A stretch of 56,042 nucleotides of DNA from CAZFHP01 sp964519365 (GCA_964519365.1 CAZFHP010000003.1:1-56042); one strand, 5' to 3'. Counted from the first letter of the stretch, positions 33,122 through 42,621 are shown. The notes: generated by a model not told the origin, from the letters alone. Numbers and translations: made by a program.

Positions 33122-33325
33122 GACGGTAATACCATAGTATTTAAATTAGTATTTTGTGCTTAAAATATTTTTTAATTTCAGAATTTGAGGTTACGTTAAA
33201 TTCAGCATTAGTCAAGTGTGAGTGGGAATAAAGACCCGATCCATCTTCTTCTTTGGCAAAAGATTGAAATTGATATATCTTTAAGTTTCCTCGAGTACAT
33301 CTGTTAGGTTTTGTGTGGGAGTGTT

Positions 33326-34102
33326 ATGAATAGTAAAACTGTTTTTTTTGTTGCTAATTGGAAGAGCTATATGACTTGCGAGCAAAGTATTTGTTTCGTA
33401 ACTGAAAATTTTGATGGTCTTGTTCAGTTAGCAGATGATTCACGTAACGAGATTGTTTTGTGTCCTTCGTTTGCAAATTTATCTGTCGTAGGTGAGAAAC
33501 TTAGAGTATCAAATATTAAGTTAGGAGCGCAAGACTGTTCGAGCTTCGGACTGGGGGCGTTTACGGGCCAAGAACCCGTTGGCAATCTTAAAGCTATTGG
33601 TTGTACGTATTGTATTATTGGGCATAGTGAGCGTAGACAATATAATCATGAAACAGATTGTGATATTGCGCAAAAGTTTGGATCTCTTGTTGAACATGGG
33701 ATTTCGCCCATTGTTTGCGTAGGGGAAAGTCGAGCAGAATATAACGAGAAGAAAGCTTTGTTTGTTTTAGAGAGACAATTGGGAGAAATTTTTGAAAAGA
33801 TAAAAAATGGTGATGTGAGTATAAAAAATAACATGTCTATCTGTATTGCTTATGAGCCGATTTGGTCTATTGGAACAGGTAAAATTCCAGACAGTGAGTC
33901 CTTAGAAACAATTTTTTCCTGGTTGTATAAAAAAAGCCAAGAATTAGATAGTTCTATTGATTGGAAATTGCTTTATGGCGGGAGTGTGACGGGCAAGACT
34001 GTTCAGTTTTTAAAAGAAATAGAACATATAATGGGCTTTTTGATAGGAAAAGCGAGCACAGATTTTCAAGAATTGAAAAAAATAGTACACTATTCGGGAT
34101 AA
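33326..34102 (+). CDS. tpiA: triose-phosphate isomerase
   Basis: 258 residues. It interconverts dihydroxyacetone phosphate and glyceraldehyde 3-phosphate. Catalytic residues are intact: Lys13 in VANWKSY, His in IIGHSERR and Glu in AYEPIWSIGTG; LYGGSVTG near the C-terminus binds phosphate. The ATG at 33326 follows GGGAG; an in-frame TTG five codons earlier would include the ribosome site. A terminator follows. The class I aldolase at 48020 supplies its substrate. Confidence 0.96.
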   Translation: MNSKTVFFVANWKSYMTCEQSICFVTENFDGLVQLADDSRNEIVLCPSFANLSVVGEKLRVSNIKLGAQDCSSFGLGAFTGQEPVGNLKAIGCTYCIIGHSERRQYNHETDCDIAQKFGSLVEHGISPIVCVGESRAEYNEKKALFVLERQLGEIFEKIKNGDVSIKNNMSICIAYEPIWSIGTGKIPDSESLETIFSWLYKKSQELDSSIDWKLLYGGSVTGKTVQFLKEIEHIMGFLIGKASTDFQELKKIVHYSG

Positions 34103-34114
34103 TTTTTTAATGGG

Positions 34115-34137
34115 GCAAGACCGAACCTTGCTTTTTT
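34115..34137 (+). terminator. intrinsic terminator after tpiA
   Basis: GCAAG, loop of seven bases, CTTGC, then six Ts. It lies 13 bases after the tpiA stop and before secG. Confidence 0.75.
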
Positions 34138-34204
34138 GAAAAACTTATTCACACTAGAAATAATTGTTTGGACAAAGCGTTTTTAAAAGAAAGGGAAGAT
34201 TAAA

Positions 34205-34552
34205 ATGTTTACATTTTTTATGGTTTTATTTGTGATAGTCGTTTTTTTTCTTGCGATTATTATTCTTATTCAACAAGGCAAGGGTGACATGGGGCTTGGA
34301 AGTCTTGGTGGGAGTACACAAATGCTTTTTGGAGGGTCCGGGGGCCAGGAGTTTTTTGAAAAAATAACATGGATATTGGGAACAATTTTTATCTTAGGGT
34401 CGTTGGGTCTTGCTATATTAAAATCTAAAGAAGTAAGGACATCTCGTTTGCAAGGAGTAACAACAAAGCATAAAGCTCAAGGTGGCGGACTTTCGATTCC
34501 TGCTGATGCAGTTTATCATGCTCAAAATGCTCAAAAAACAAAGACACAATAA
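34205..34552 (+). CDS. secG: preprotein translocase subunit SecG
   Basis: 115 residues. Two membrane helices (VLFVIVVFFLAIIILIQ and ITWILGTIFILGSLGLAIL) flank the conserved glycine-rich loop (GKGDMGLGSLGGSTQMLFGG), the SecG hallmark. SecG helps SecYE pass proteins. A hydrophilic tail follows. tpiA before secG is a common order. Confidence 0.93.
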   Translation: MFTFFMVLFVIVVFFLAIIILIQQGKGDMGLGSLGGSTQMLFGGSGGQEFFEKITWILGTIFILGSLGLAILKSKEVRTSRLQGVTTKHKAQGGGLSIPADAVYHAQNAQKTKTQ

Positions 34553-34581
34553 TAACCCTATTGAAAAAAAGGGGTCTGTCT

Positions 34582-35355
34582 GTGGCTGTAAACGTTGTTG
34601 ATATTTTTGGATCGCTAGCAATAAAAAGTTGTAATCGGTTGGGCAAAATCGGGACCTTTTTTATTAGTACGATTCGTGCTTTTTTTACGACAAAATTAAA
34701 AGTTCATAAGACTTTCTATCAGATGAATTACATAGGGGTAAACTCTCTTGCTGTTGTTGCCTTGATTGGTATAACAGCCGGGGCCGTTTTGGCTTTGCAA
34801 AGTTATATTGGTTTACATAGGTTTGGTGCAGAGCGATTTATTGGGCCGGTAATTTTTTTGTCCATGGTTCGAGAATTGGGCCCAGTTTTTACAGCAATAA
34901 TGGTTATAGGGCGTGCTGGCTCTGCTATGACAGCAGAAATTGGGTCAATGCGTATAACAGAGCAAATTGATGCGTTGCAAACGTTATGTATTGATACTCA
35001 GCAATACTTAATTGTTCCACGTATTATTGCTGGAACATTTATTTTACCGTTTCTTTCTGTGTGTTGTTCTTTATTTGGGATTCTTGCTGGATATTTAACG
35101 GCTGTATTTTTGCTTGATATTAATTCTGAAGTATATATGCAGGCAATTCGAGAGAGTGCAGAAATGTCTGACATTTCTGTAGGTCTTTTAAAAGCTACAG
35201 TTTTTGGTTTTCTCCTTGCACTTATTAGTACATATAAAGGCTTTACAACTCGTGGTGGTGCTAAAGGTGTTGGTATTGCGACAACGCAAAGTGTTGTCTA
35301 TTCAAACGTGACAATTTTTATCGCGAATTATATTTTGACATCTTTACTTTTTTAA
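34582..35355 (+). CDS. mlaE: MlaE-family phospholipid ABC-transporter permease
   Basis: 257 residues from the GTG at 34582, which has an AGGGG site eight bases before it; a TTG seven codons upstream is the alternative. MlaE is the membrane part of the system that moves phospholipids between inner and outer membrane to maintain asymmetry. The conserved core GPVIFLSMVRELGPVFTAIMVIGRAGSAMTAEIGSMRITEQIDAL is unmistakable. The ATPase follows after nine bases. The MCE-domain partner MlaD is not seen in the window. Confidence 0.9.
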   Translation: MAVNVVDIFGSLAIKSCNRLGKIGTFFISTIRAFFTTKLKVHKTFYQMNYIGVNSLAVVALIGITAGAVLALQSYIGLHRFGAERFIGPVIFLSMVRELGPVFTAIMVIGRAGSAMTAEIGSMRITEQIDALQTLCIDTQQYLIVPRIIAGTFILPFLSVCCSLFGILAGYLTAVFLLDINSEVYMQAIRESAEMSDISVGLLKATVFGFLLALISTYKGFTTRGGAKGVGIATTQSVVYSNVTIFIANYILTSLLF

Positions 35356-35364
35356 AAATAAGCT

Positions 35365-36120
35365 ATGATAAAACTTGTAAATCTTAAAAAATCATTTGGT
35401 GATAAAGCCATTACAAAAGGGCTTGACCTGACCGTTGAGACAGGAGAGTTTCTTGCGATTATTGGGCGTTCAGGTGAAGGGAAGTCTGTTTTGCTGAAAC
35501 AGATTATTGGTTTAATTAAGTCTGATGCGGGTCAAATTATTATCGATGGGGATGATATTTCTGAATTGCATGGGAAGGAATTGCAGGCGGTTTTTAAAAA
35601 ATGTGGCTATGTATTTCAGTTTGCAGCACTTTTAGATTCGCTTACAGTATTTGAAAATGTTGGTATTACCATGTTGGAAGATGGCGTTGATCCAGAGAGC
35701 GTTCACCCCATTGTCGTTGAAAAAATAAAAAGCGTTGGACTTGGAGAAGACGTATTAGATAAATATCCAGATGAACTTTCTGGCGGGATGAAAAAACGTG
35801 TTGGTTTGGCTCGAACGCTTATGCTTAAGCCACAGGTGCTTATTTATGACGAACCAACAACAGGATTAGATCCAATAACAACACGCCTTATTCATGAGCT
35901 TATAAAAAAAACACATGAAGATCTTAAGGCAACAACGATTGTTATTTCTCATGATGTAGAAATTTTTAAGTATGCTTCTCATGTTGGTATGTTGCATGAT
36001 GGAAAGATTGTTTACAAAGGTCCTTCAAAGACAATTTGGGAGGCTGATAACCCATATTTACATCAATTTATTAGAGGACTTGTCGATGGTCCAATTAAAC
36101 AGATAGGCTTTGTTAAATAG
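35365..36120 (+). CDS. mlaF: MlaF-family ABC-transporter ATPase
   Basis: 251 residues, with Walker A GRSGEGKSV (about residue 36; the usual GSGKS reads GEGKS), a Q-loop (VFQFAALLDSLTVFENVG), signature LSGGMKKRVGLARTL and Walker B LIYDEPTTGLDP, followed by the H-loop VISHD. SGGMKKR is typical of the MlaF branch. It energises lipid transport by MlaE, which precedes it. A response-regulator gene follows after 17 bases and may be in the same operon. Confidence 0.93.
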   Translation: MIKLVNLKKSFGDKAITKGLDLTVETGEFLAIIGRSGEGKSVLLKQIIGLIKSDAGQIIIDGDDISELHGKELQAVFKKCGYVFQFAALLDSLTVFENVGITMLEDGVDPESVHPIVVEKIKSVGLGEDVLDKYPDELSGGMKKRVGLARTLMLKPQVLIYDEPTTGLDPITTRLIHELIKKTHEDLKATTIVISHDVEIFKYASHVGMLHDGKIVYKGPSKTIWEADNPYLHQFIRGLVDGPIKQIGFVK

Positions 36121-36137
36121 GGAGCCGAGCAAAAAGT

Positions 36138-37451
36138 ATGGAAAATAATAAGCCATTGTTACTTGTTATTGACGATGAGTCGATTATACTGAAAACGTTA
36201 CGTGATGCTTTAGAAGATGAAGATTTTAGAGTTCACACACTTGATCAAGCTTCTCAAGCTTTAGAAAAAATAGGGCAACTTGTTCCAGATCTTGTGTTGT
36301 TAGATATTTTTATGCCTGAAATTAATGGCTTGGATCTTTTAGAGAAAATTAAACAAGAATATCCTGAGCAAAAAATTATGATGATTTCTGGCTTTGGAAA
36401 TATCTCTATAGCTTTAGATGCTGTTAAAAGAGGGGCTCTTGATTTTATTGAAAAGCCGTTAAATCTTGATGAGATCCTTGAAAAAATAGATTTTTTAAAA
36501 CATTTACAACGTGATGGTGACGAGAAATTTGTTAAACAAGTTTCTCGTGACATAGGCGAGAAAGATATTGGGTGTCATTCGTTTCCAATAATTGGGCAAA
36601 GCTATCTTTTTCAAGAGCTTAAGCACCATCTTTTGCAGATTGCCAAGCTTGATTTTCCAGTATTGCTTTATGGGCTTTATGGTACTGGCAAAAGTATGTT
36701 AGCCCGGTATATTCATGAAAATAGTAGCCTTGCAAAAAAAACGTTTCTAGCGTTTGATTGTGCATCAAAAAAAAACCTTGAATCTGTCGTGTCGTTTTTA
36801 TCTCAGACTGGGAGCTTGTATCTTAAAAATATACATGCATTATCTTGTGAGCATCAAAAAGAGCTATTATGTCATTTAGAAGAGAACAAGAATAATAAAA
36901 AGATTCGTGTTATTGCGTCTTCTCCTGTTTGTTTGTTTCGTGCTCTTCAAAAAGAAAAATTTAACCCTGCGCTTTTTTATTTTTTAAATATTGTTCCAGT
37001 TGAGATTCCTCCATTAAATAAGCGACGTTACGATATTCCATTACTTGTACATTATTTTTTAGACAGAGAAAATAAGAAGCATAATAAGTCTATTTTTTTT
37101 TCTACCGCGAGTATTCGTTTATTACGAAATCATGATTGGCAAGGGAATGTTTTGGAGCTTGAGCAGACGATAAAAAAAATAGTTCTTTTGACTCAAGGTT
37201 CTCATATTGTTATAACTCCACGGGTACTTCAAGAATATGTTTGTGAAAAAAACAATGTGCTTATCGAAGAACAATCATTTGTGCGGTTTAATTCGCTTGA
37301 AGAAGCGAGTAAAGCGTTTGAAAAAAGATTTTTACTTTATCATCTTAAGAAAAATTTTTATAATCTTGATCAGACTTCTGATAGATTAAACTTAAAAATT
37401 CCTCAATTACGTGCTAAAATACAAGAATTAAGAATTGATTTTAAAGGGTAA
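36138..37451 (+). CDS. NtrC-like response regulator with a degenerate AAA+ domain lacking GAFTGA
   Basis: 437 residues. The receiver is intact (D12/D13, phospho-acceptor D56 in LLLDIFMP, S84, K106). Next come a Walker A GLYGTGKS (179-186) and a helix-turn-helix-like tail. The section that holds the GAFTGA loop in sigma-54 activators is absent: only about 20 residues separate FDCAS from the Walker B position. Walker B itself reads LYLKNI instead of LFLDEI, and the GNVRELE motif reads GNVLELE. So ATP hydrolysis and sigma-54 contact look lost. RRYDIPLLVHYFL is conserved. It overlaps nothing and is followed by moxR after four bases; no sensor kinase is near. Confidence 0.85.
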   Translation: MENNKPLLLVIDDESIILKTLRDALEDEDFRVHTLDQASQALEKIGQLVPDLVLLDIFMPEINGLDLLEKIKQEYPEQKIMMISGFGNISIALDAVKRGALDFIEKPLNLDEILEKIDFLKHLQRDGDEKFVKQVSRDIGEKDIGCHSFPIIGQSYLFQELKHHLLQIAKLDFPVLLYGLYGTGKSMLARYIHENSSLAKKTFLAFDCASKKNLESVVSFLSQTGSLYLKNIHALSCEHQKELLCHLEENKNNKKIRVIASSPVCLFRALQKEKFNPALFYFLNIVPVEIPPLNKRRYDIPLLVHYFLDRENKKHNKSIFFSTASIRLLRNHDWQGNVLELEQTIKKIVLLTQGSHIVITPRVLQEYVCEKNNVLIEEQSFVRFNSLEEASKAFEKRFLLYHLKKNFYNLDQTSDRLNLKIPQLRAKIQELRIDFKG

Positions 37452-37455
37452 AGAA

Positions 37456-38442
37456 ATGGATAGCAAAGTAAATCCGCAAGTAACTGAAGAGATAAAAGAA
37501 AAAAGTGTTTTGTGGCAAACACTAAAAAATGAAATAAAAAAAGTTATTGTTGGGCAAGATTATATTGTTGAGCGTACCTTCGTTGGTCTCTTGTGTAATG
37601 GCCATATTTTGCTTGAAGGGGTTCCAGGACTTGCTAAAACAACGTTAATTAAAACCGTTGCGCAGGCTTTGGGGCTTGCATTTAATAGAGTGCAGTTTAC
37701 ACCAGATTTGTTGCCAGCAGATCTTATTGGGACGCTTGTGTATAATCCTAAAACGCAAGAGTTTCAAACAAAAAAAGGGCCGATATTTACGAATCTTTTA
37801 TTAGCAGATGAAATTAATCGTGCCCCAGCAAAGGTTCAATCAGCGCTGCTTGAGGCTATGCAAGAACGTCAAGTAACAATCGGTGATAATACACATACAC
37901 TTGAACAAGAGTTTCTTGTTTTAGCTACACAAAATCCTATTGATCAAGAAGGAACATATCGTTTGCCTGAAGCCCAAGTAGATAGATTTATGTTTAAGCT
38001 GGTTGTTACGTATCCTTCGTATCAAGAAGAAAAAGAAATTGTAAAAAAAGTGTCGCAGTCTCAGGACGTATATAAAGTTCTTGAAAAAGAAGAGATTGTT
38101 CGAGCCAAAGATCTCGTGACACAGGTATATATTGATGAAAAGGTTATTGAGTATGTTCTTTCTATTGTTTTTGCAACACGAATACCAAAAGAATACAAAC
38201 TTGAAGATATACAGTATTTTATAGAGTATGGGGCGTCCCCCCGGGCGACACTTGCAATTAGTCATGCAGCTAAAGCCCATGCTTTTTTGAGAAAACGCCA
38301 TTTTGTTATCCCAGATGATGTAAAAGCTGTTGTGCCGGATATTTTGCGGCATAGAATACTGCTTACGTATGAGGCAGAGGCAGAAAATATAACTACTGAC
38401 CAAATTGTACAACAAATATTGCGTGTTATCCCTTCTCCTTGA
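37456..38442 (+). CDS. MoxR-family AAA+ ATPase
   Basis: 328 residues. Walker A GVPGLAKTTLI, a Walker B/insert LLADEINRAPAKVQSALLEAMQERQVTIG, and ATQNPIDQEGTYRLPEAQVDRF are textbook MoxR. Members act as chaperone ATPases with von Willebrand-type proteins, none of which lies here. The start ATG at 37456 follows AAAGGG; an earlier in-frame TTG is inside the previous gene. It lies just before the secretin operon promoter. Confidence 0.9.
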   Translation: MDSKVNPQVTEEIKEKSVLWQTLKNEIKKVIVGQDYIVERTFVGLLCNGHILLEGVPGLAKTTLIKTVAQALGLAFNRVQFTPDLLPADLIGTLVYNPKTQEFQTKKGPIFTNLLLADEINRAPAKVQSALLEAMQERQVTIGDNTHTLEQEFLVLATQNPIDQEGTYRLPEAQVDRFMFKLVVTYPSYQEEKEIVKKVSQSQDVYKVLEKEEIVRAKDLVTQVYIDEKVIEYVLSIVFATRIPKEYKLEDIQYFIEYGASPRATLAISHAAKAHAFLRKRHFVIPDDVKAVVPDILRHRILLTYEAEAENITTDQIVQQILRVIPSP

Positions 38443-38459
38443 TGTTGTTATCGGGTTAC

Positions 38460-38489
38460 TTGACAGGGAGAAGCTTACAACATTATCTT
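38460..38489 (+). promoter_or_regulatory. promoter of the secretin operon
   Basis: TTGACA (consensus -35), 18-base spacer, TATCTT. It lies 46 bases before the gspC-like start and 17 bases after moxR. Confidence 0.65.
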
Positions 38490-38509
38490 CGTAGTCTAGC
38501 GTAGTCTAG
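38490..38509 (+). repeat. 10-bp tandem duplication in the operon leader
   Basis: CGTAGTCTAG occurs twice head to tail directly after the -10 box. It lies in the leader or at the transcription start and could be a regulator half-site pair. Confidence 0.7.
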
Positions 38510-38534
38510 AAAAAGGAAACAAGGACCTGTGGCT

Positions 38535-39659
38535 ATGAAGCAACAATTATGGATATTAAATAGTTCGCTACTGGCGGTTTTTTTTGTAAGCTTGATGGTA
38601 AGTTATTTTTTGAGTGTTGAACCTCCACGGATAAGACGCATAAAAAAAATGGTTGCCCAAGAGGTTGCAGAGAAAAAAGAGGCTTCTCTTGCGCGAACGA
38701 GTTGGGAAAAAATCTACAAAGATGATATCTTTGGAACGTTTGTTAAGCAGGTAACAAAACCTGTAAAACAAAGTTTTGTAACTCCTATTCCTGAACCAAA
38801 AGCTCCTGCTATCCCACCACCTCCTGAACCACCGAAACAAGAATTTATTGCGCCACTTAATCTTACCATTAAGGGTATTATTATTTCTGCTGACGAAGCA
38901 AAAAGTGTCGCTATGATTGAAGACGAGACAAAAAAAGAAGGCTTATATCATCTTGGTGATAAAATAAAAGATGCTCAGGTTATTAAAATAGCGCGTAATA
39001 GAATTGTTCTTTTACGTGCCAATGGGCAACAGGAGACTTTCTTTTTACGAAAAGATGAATCAGAAGTTGATCAGCAGTCTCCAGAGCGTTGGAAATATAT
39101 TGCCAGAAAAGTAGATGATCAAACGTATGAAATTGACCCAGATAGCTTTAAGCAAGAAATAGAGACATTGGGGAATTTTATAGAGCGTGTATCGTTAATT
39201 GGTGTAGCCTATCAAAAGGGATCGCCGATTGGCTTAAGAATAGGGTCTTTAGAAAAAAATGATGTGGGAGTAGCATTAGGGTTGCAACAAAATGATATAC
39301 TCATTTCGATTAATAATGTGGATGTTACTGTTGCAAATAATAGAATGCAGGCGTATGATGCTATATCAAAGGTAAAAGTTGGAGATACAATTAGTCTTGT
39401 GCTCAAACGTGCCGGCGAAAATCTAACGCAAAATTATAAGCTTGCTAAAATAAGTAAGGCAAAGAAGAAGACGTTTACAGGAAAAGAAGAAAAGAAAAAA
39501 GAACCATTAAAAAAGAGCAAGTCGCAACAGCGAGCGAAGATGCTTAGAGATTTTAGAAAACGTCATGGAAGTAGCCAAGATAAGAATGCAATAGCACGAA
39601 TAAGAAAGCGATTGCTTGAGAATTTAAAGAAGCGTTTGAGAAATTCTCGTGTGCGATAA
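38535..39659 (+). CDS. type II secretion GspC-like protein with PDZ domain
   Basis: 374 residues. One N-terminal membrane segment (LLAVFFVSLMVSYFLSV), a proline-rich linker, a GspC/PilP-type homology-region domain (LTIKGIIISADEAKSVAMIEDE, YHLGDKI, RIVLLRANGQQETFFL) and a PDZ-like domain (PIGLRIGSLEKNDVGVALGLQQNDILISINN). GspC links inner-membrane parts of the machine to the secretin gate. A basic C-terminal tail (KKKTFTGKEEKKKEPLKKSK, ending KRLRNS) is an addition to the family. ATG at 38535 follows AAGGA; the gene leads the secretin operon. Confidence 0.8.
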   Translation: MKQQLWILNSSLLAVFFVSLMVSYFLSVEPPRIRRIKKMVAQEVAEKKEASLARTSWEKIYKDDIFGTFVKQVTKPVKQSFVTPIPEPKAPAIPPPPEPPKQEFIAPLNLTIKGIIISADEAKSVAMIEDETKKEGLYHLGDKIKDAQVIKIARNRIVLLRANGQQETFFLRKDESEVDQQSPERWKYIARKVDDQTYEIDPDSFKQEIETLGNFIERVSLIGVAYQKGSPIGLRIGSLEKNDVGVALGLQQNDILISINNVDVTVANNRMQAYDAISKVKVGDTISLVLKRAGENLTQNYKLAKISKAKKKTFTGKEEKKKEPLKKSKSQQRAKMLRDFRKRHGSSQDKNAIARIRKRLLENLKKRLRNSRVR

Positions 39660-39708
39660 AAGTAATATGATAAAAGAGTAGTAGTAGAAAAACAAGAAAG
39701 TATTGTAC

Positions 39709-42621
39709 ATGAATAGTTTGTTTAAAGTTTTTACGTCAGTATTATTGATGTTATTTATTGCGAACATCAATAGTATGTTTATTCTTGCAATGCCTGGAGC
39801 GGCGCCTGTTTTTGTTCCAGAGCCAAAACAGACACAAGCTGGTGGCACGCGTATGCCTGGGGTAAAACAGGGATCTGCTTCGTCTTTGACGAAGACGAGT
39901 GCTCAAGACAAATCAAAAGAGGGGCAAGAGCAAAAAACAGAAAAAGAAGAAGAACGTAAAGATATTTATCTTAATTTCGAGAACACAGAGCTTTTGAATT
40001 TTATAAACTACATGGCTGATCAAAAGAAGCTTAACTTAATTCCCGATAAAGCGCTTGAAGGTGTCAAAATTTCGTTAACTATTCGTGATCCATTAACAGT
40101 AGATGGTGCTTGGAATATTTTCTTGACGGTTATTGAAATGGCCGGGTTTAGTATTATCAAAGTTGGCGATGTGCACAAAGTTATTCCAAAAGATCAGAAG
40201 CTTCGGCAGCCGTTACCAGCATATATAAACGTTCCGTCTGATACGCTTCCTGATAGTGATCTTGTTATACGCTATGTCGTATTCTTGAATAATCTAAACG
40301 TCGAATCAGTTCAGCCGTTATTAGAAAGTATGCTGAGTGATGTTCGTGATATTATTGCTCAGCCAGAAGTAAATGGTTTTATAATCACAGACAAGTCATA
40401 TAATATTAAGTCAGCAATTAAGCTTATTCAAGAGCTTGACAAAACAGGCCAAGCAGAAACAGTCGTTGTCATGAAGCTCAAAAATGCAAATGCTGAAGAT
40501 GTTAAACAGTTATTAGAGGCGTTAATTAAGAAGCCAGATGTTGGGGGGCTCGCGCGATTGCTTGGGAGAGGTGCTGAAGGGACAAAAGAGTATTTCCCTC
40601 CCGGGGCTCGAATAATTTCTGAACCACGAACGAACGCGCTTATTTTGCTTGGTCCTGTTGAACCTATTAAAAAAATAGAACAGTTTGTTACGACTTATGT
40701 AGACACAGAGCTTAAAGCGACAGAGTCGCCATTACACATTTATGAGTTGCAATACACAGATGCAGAACAAATTAAGGGAATACTAGAAGAAGTTACAGCA
40801 CCGCCTGACAGTGGCCCTGGAGAACAGGCTGGAAAGTATGGCGCTATTCGTGGTGGGGTAAAATATTTTAAAAGCATGCGCTTTAAAGTAGACAAAGAGG
40901 GTAACAGGCTTATTGTTTCAAGTACTGATAAAGAAGATTGGCGATTGCTTAAAAAAACGATCGAAGATCTTGACAAGCCGCAACCTCAGGTTGCCGTAGA
41001 AGCGCTTTTTGTTTCTATTTCGGCGAAAGATCTTAAAGAACTTGGAGGAACTGTTCGCAATAAAAAACATGGACAAATTGGTAGAAATATTGATTTTCAA
41101 TCGGCCCCTTTAAGTGGTGCTCCGACTTTTGAACCAGATGATGAAAACCCGTTAAGCTTATTAGGTAATTTGCTGCTTGGGCAAATTGGTCCTCAAAAGG
41201 GAATGTCTGTTTTTAGTATTGGGAAGCAAAACAATATATGGGCTGTTTTTAAAGCTGTTAAAGAGCAGACAAATACGTCTATTTTATCACAGCCGTTTAT
41301 TACTATTGCGAACAAGTCAAAGGGAATTATTGAGGTTGGGAGCGAAAAACGGGTACCACAAGATCAGACAGAGGGTGGTCTTACTGGATATACCTCTGTT
41401 TCTGCTTCAACAAAGGTTGAGATAGAACCTCAGATAAATCTTGATGGGATTATTCGTCTCAAGATTAATATAAATATTAGTGATTTTACAAGTCCTGACG
41501 GTTCAAGTACGGAGAAGAAAGAGCTTATGACTGATGTTACTGTTGCCGATGGACAAGTACTTGTGTTGGGAGGATTTGTTTCGACAAAAGTAACAGAAGC
41601 AAAAGTAAAAACACCCCTATTGTCTGATATCCCCGTTTTAGGGTGGCTTTTCAAAAAACAAAACAGAACGATAGATAAAAATTATATTTTTGTTTTCATG
41701 TCGCCGACAATTATTAAGCCACGTCAGCAGCCAGGCATAGGCCTTTATTCTAAGATGAAACTTCATCAAGCAACAGATCAATTAGAAAGTGGTGTTATTA
41801 CAACAAAAACACCAGATCCTATCTTTAATTGGTTTTTTAATCCAGACAAAGAAAATTATTCACACAAGGTTATTGATTATGCCAATGCCCGTTATCAGCC
41901 AACGACTGTAGATATACAAAACGATCCGTATTATCGAACACAGACAGAACGAGAAGAACAGGCGTTAGAAATGCGTCAGAGCTCTGCTTTTACATATGAA
42001 CAAGTAGAGGAAAAACAAGAAGAAAAAGTTGTTCCGGTTCGTATGCCTGCGCCAAAGAAATCTATTGTAAAGCCTAAAGCAAAGCTTAAAAAACAAGAGA
42101 AAAAAATATACACGAAAGTACCACAAATAGTTACACAGAGACAAATGCCAAAGCTTGTCAAAAAAGAAAAACGTAAAGTATCGAAGCAGGTAGTGTCGAA
42201 AAAAGAGCACGTCAAGATGCCTGCTAAAAAAATATTTCCCAAGACAGTAAAACCAACTGTTGCGCAAACAAAAACGATTAGACAGGCACCTTTAAGTGCC
42301 GCTCAAAAGGCAATTTTAGAGTCGGCGAAAAAGAAGCGGGCCCAATTTATACGGGGTGATGGGCTTGATTCTAAACGAAAAAAATTAAAAGAACTTTTGA
42401 GTCGTACGATGTCGTCTGATTCAAAGCAAGAAGATCCAATAGAAGAAAAACGAAAGAAACTTAAAGACTTTATTGGAACGAGTCATAAGCGAAATCGATT
42501 AAAAGATTTTTTATCACAAGGGGCTGAAAGAGAGCGTCACGTAAAAGCAACAACTATTGATCCGGCAAAACGAAAAAGTTTAAAACAATTTTTAACGTCT
42601 GATGAAGAGGGCATGGGATGA
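39709..42621 (+). CDS. GspD/PilQ-family outer-membrane secretin, with Lys-rich C-terminal tail
   Basis: 970 residues. Signal peptide, Gln/Lys-rich linker, N0-like domain (IYLNFENTELLNFINYMADQKKLN), N1-N3 domains (VIRYVVFLNNLNVESVQPLLESML, and TVVVMKLKNANAEDVKQLLEAL), then a secretin domain (SILSQPFITIANKSKGIIEVGS, EPQINLDGIIRLKINI, DVTVADGQVLVLGGFV, TPLLSDIPVLGWLF). Secretins form the gated channel in the outer membrane. After it comes PDPIFNWFFNP, shared with the second secretin, then some 200 residues rich in Lys with four KRKxLKxFL units. ATG at 39709. Its TGA stop overlaps the ATG of the next gene. Confidence 0.9.
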   Translation: MNSLFKVFTSVLLMLFIANINSMFILAMPGAAPVFVPEPKQTQAGGTRMPGVKQGSASSLTKTSAQDKSKEGQEQKTEKEEERKDIYLNFENTELLNFINYMADQKKLNLIPDKALEGVKISLTIRDPLTVDGAWNIFLTVIEMAGFSIIKVGDVHKVIPKDQKLRQPLPAYINVPSDTLPDSDLVIRYVVFLNNLNVESVQPLLESMLSDVRDIIAQPEVNGFIITDKSYNIKSAIKLIQELDKTGQAETVVVMKLKNANAEDVKQLLEALIKKPDVGGLARLLGRGAEGTKEYFPPGARIISEPRTNALILLGPVEPIKKIEQFVTTYVDTELKATESPLHIYELQYTDAEQIKGILEEVTAPPDSGPGEQAGKYGAIRGGVKYFKSMRFKVDKEGNRLIVSSTDKEDWRLLKKTIEDLDKPQPQVAVEALFVSISAKDLKELGGTVRNKKHGQIGRNIDFQSAPLSGAPTFEPDDENPLSLLGNLLLGQIGPQKGMSVFSIGKQNNIWAVFKAVKEQTNTSILSQPFITIANKSKGIIEVGSEKRVPQDQTEGGLTGYTSVSASTKVEIEPQINLDGIIRLKININISDFTSPDGSSTEKKELMTDVTVADGQVLVLGGFVSTKVTEAKVKTPLLSDIPVLGWLFKKQNRTIDKNYIFVFMSPTIIKPRQQPGIGLYSKMKLHQATDQLESGVITTKTPDPIFNWFFNPDKENYSHKVIDYANARYQPTTVDIQNDPYYRTQTEREEQALEMRQSSAFTYEQVEEKQEEKVVPVRMPAPKKSIVKPKAKLKKQEKKIYTKVPQIVTQRQMPKLVKKEKRKVSKQVVSKKEHVKMPAKKIFPKTVKPTVAQTKTIRQAPLSAAQKAILESAKKKRAQFIRGDGLDSKRKKLKELLSRTMSSDSKQEDPIEEKRKKLKDFIGTSHKRNRLKDFLSQGAERERHVKATTIDPAKRKSLKQFLTSDEEGMG
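42373..42600 (+). repeat. four degenerate KRKxLKxFL repeats at the end of the first secretin
   Basis: KRKKLKELLSR, KRKKLKDFIGT, KRNRLKDFLSQ and KRKSLKQFLTS are spaced unevenly. Each is a short basic amphipathic helix. Not seen in the second secretin. Confidence 0.75.
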
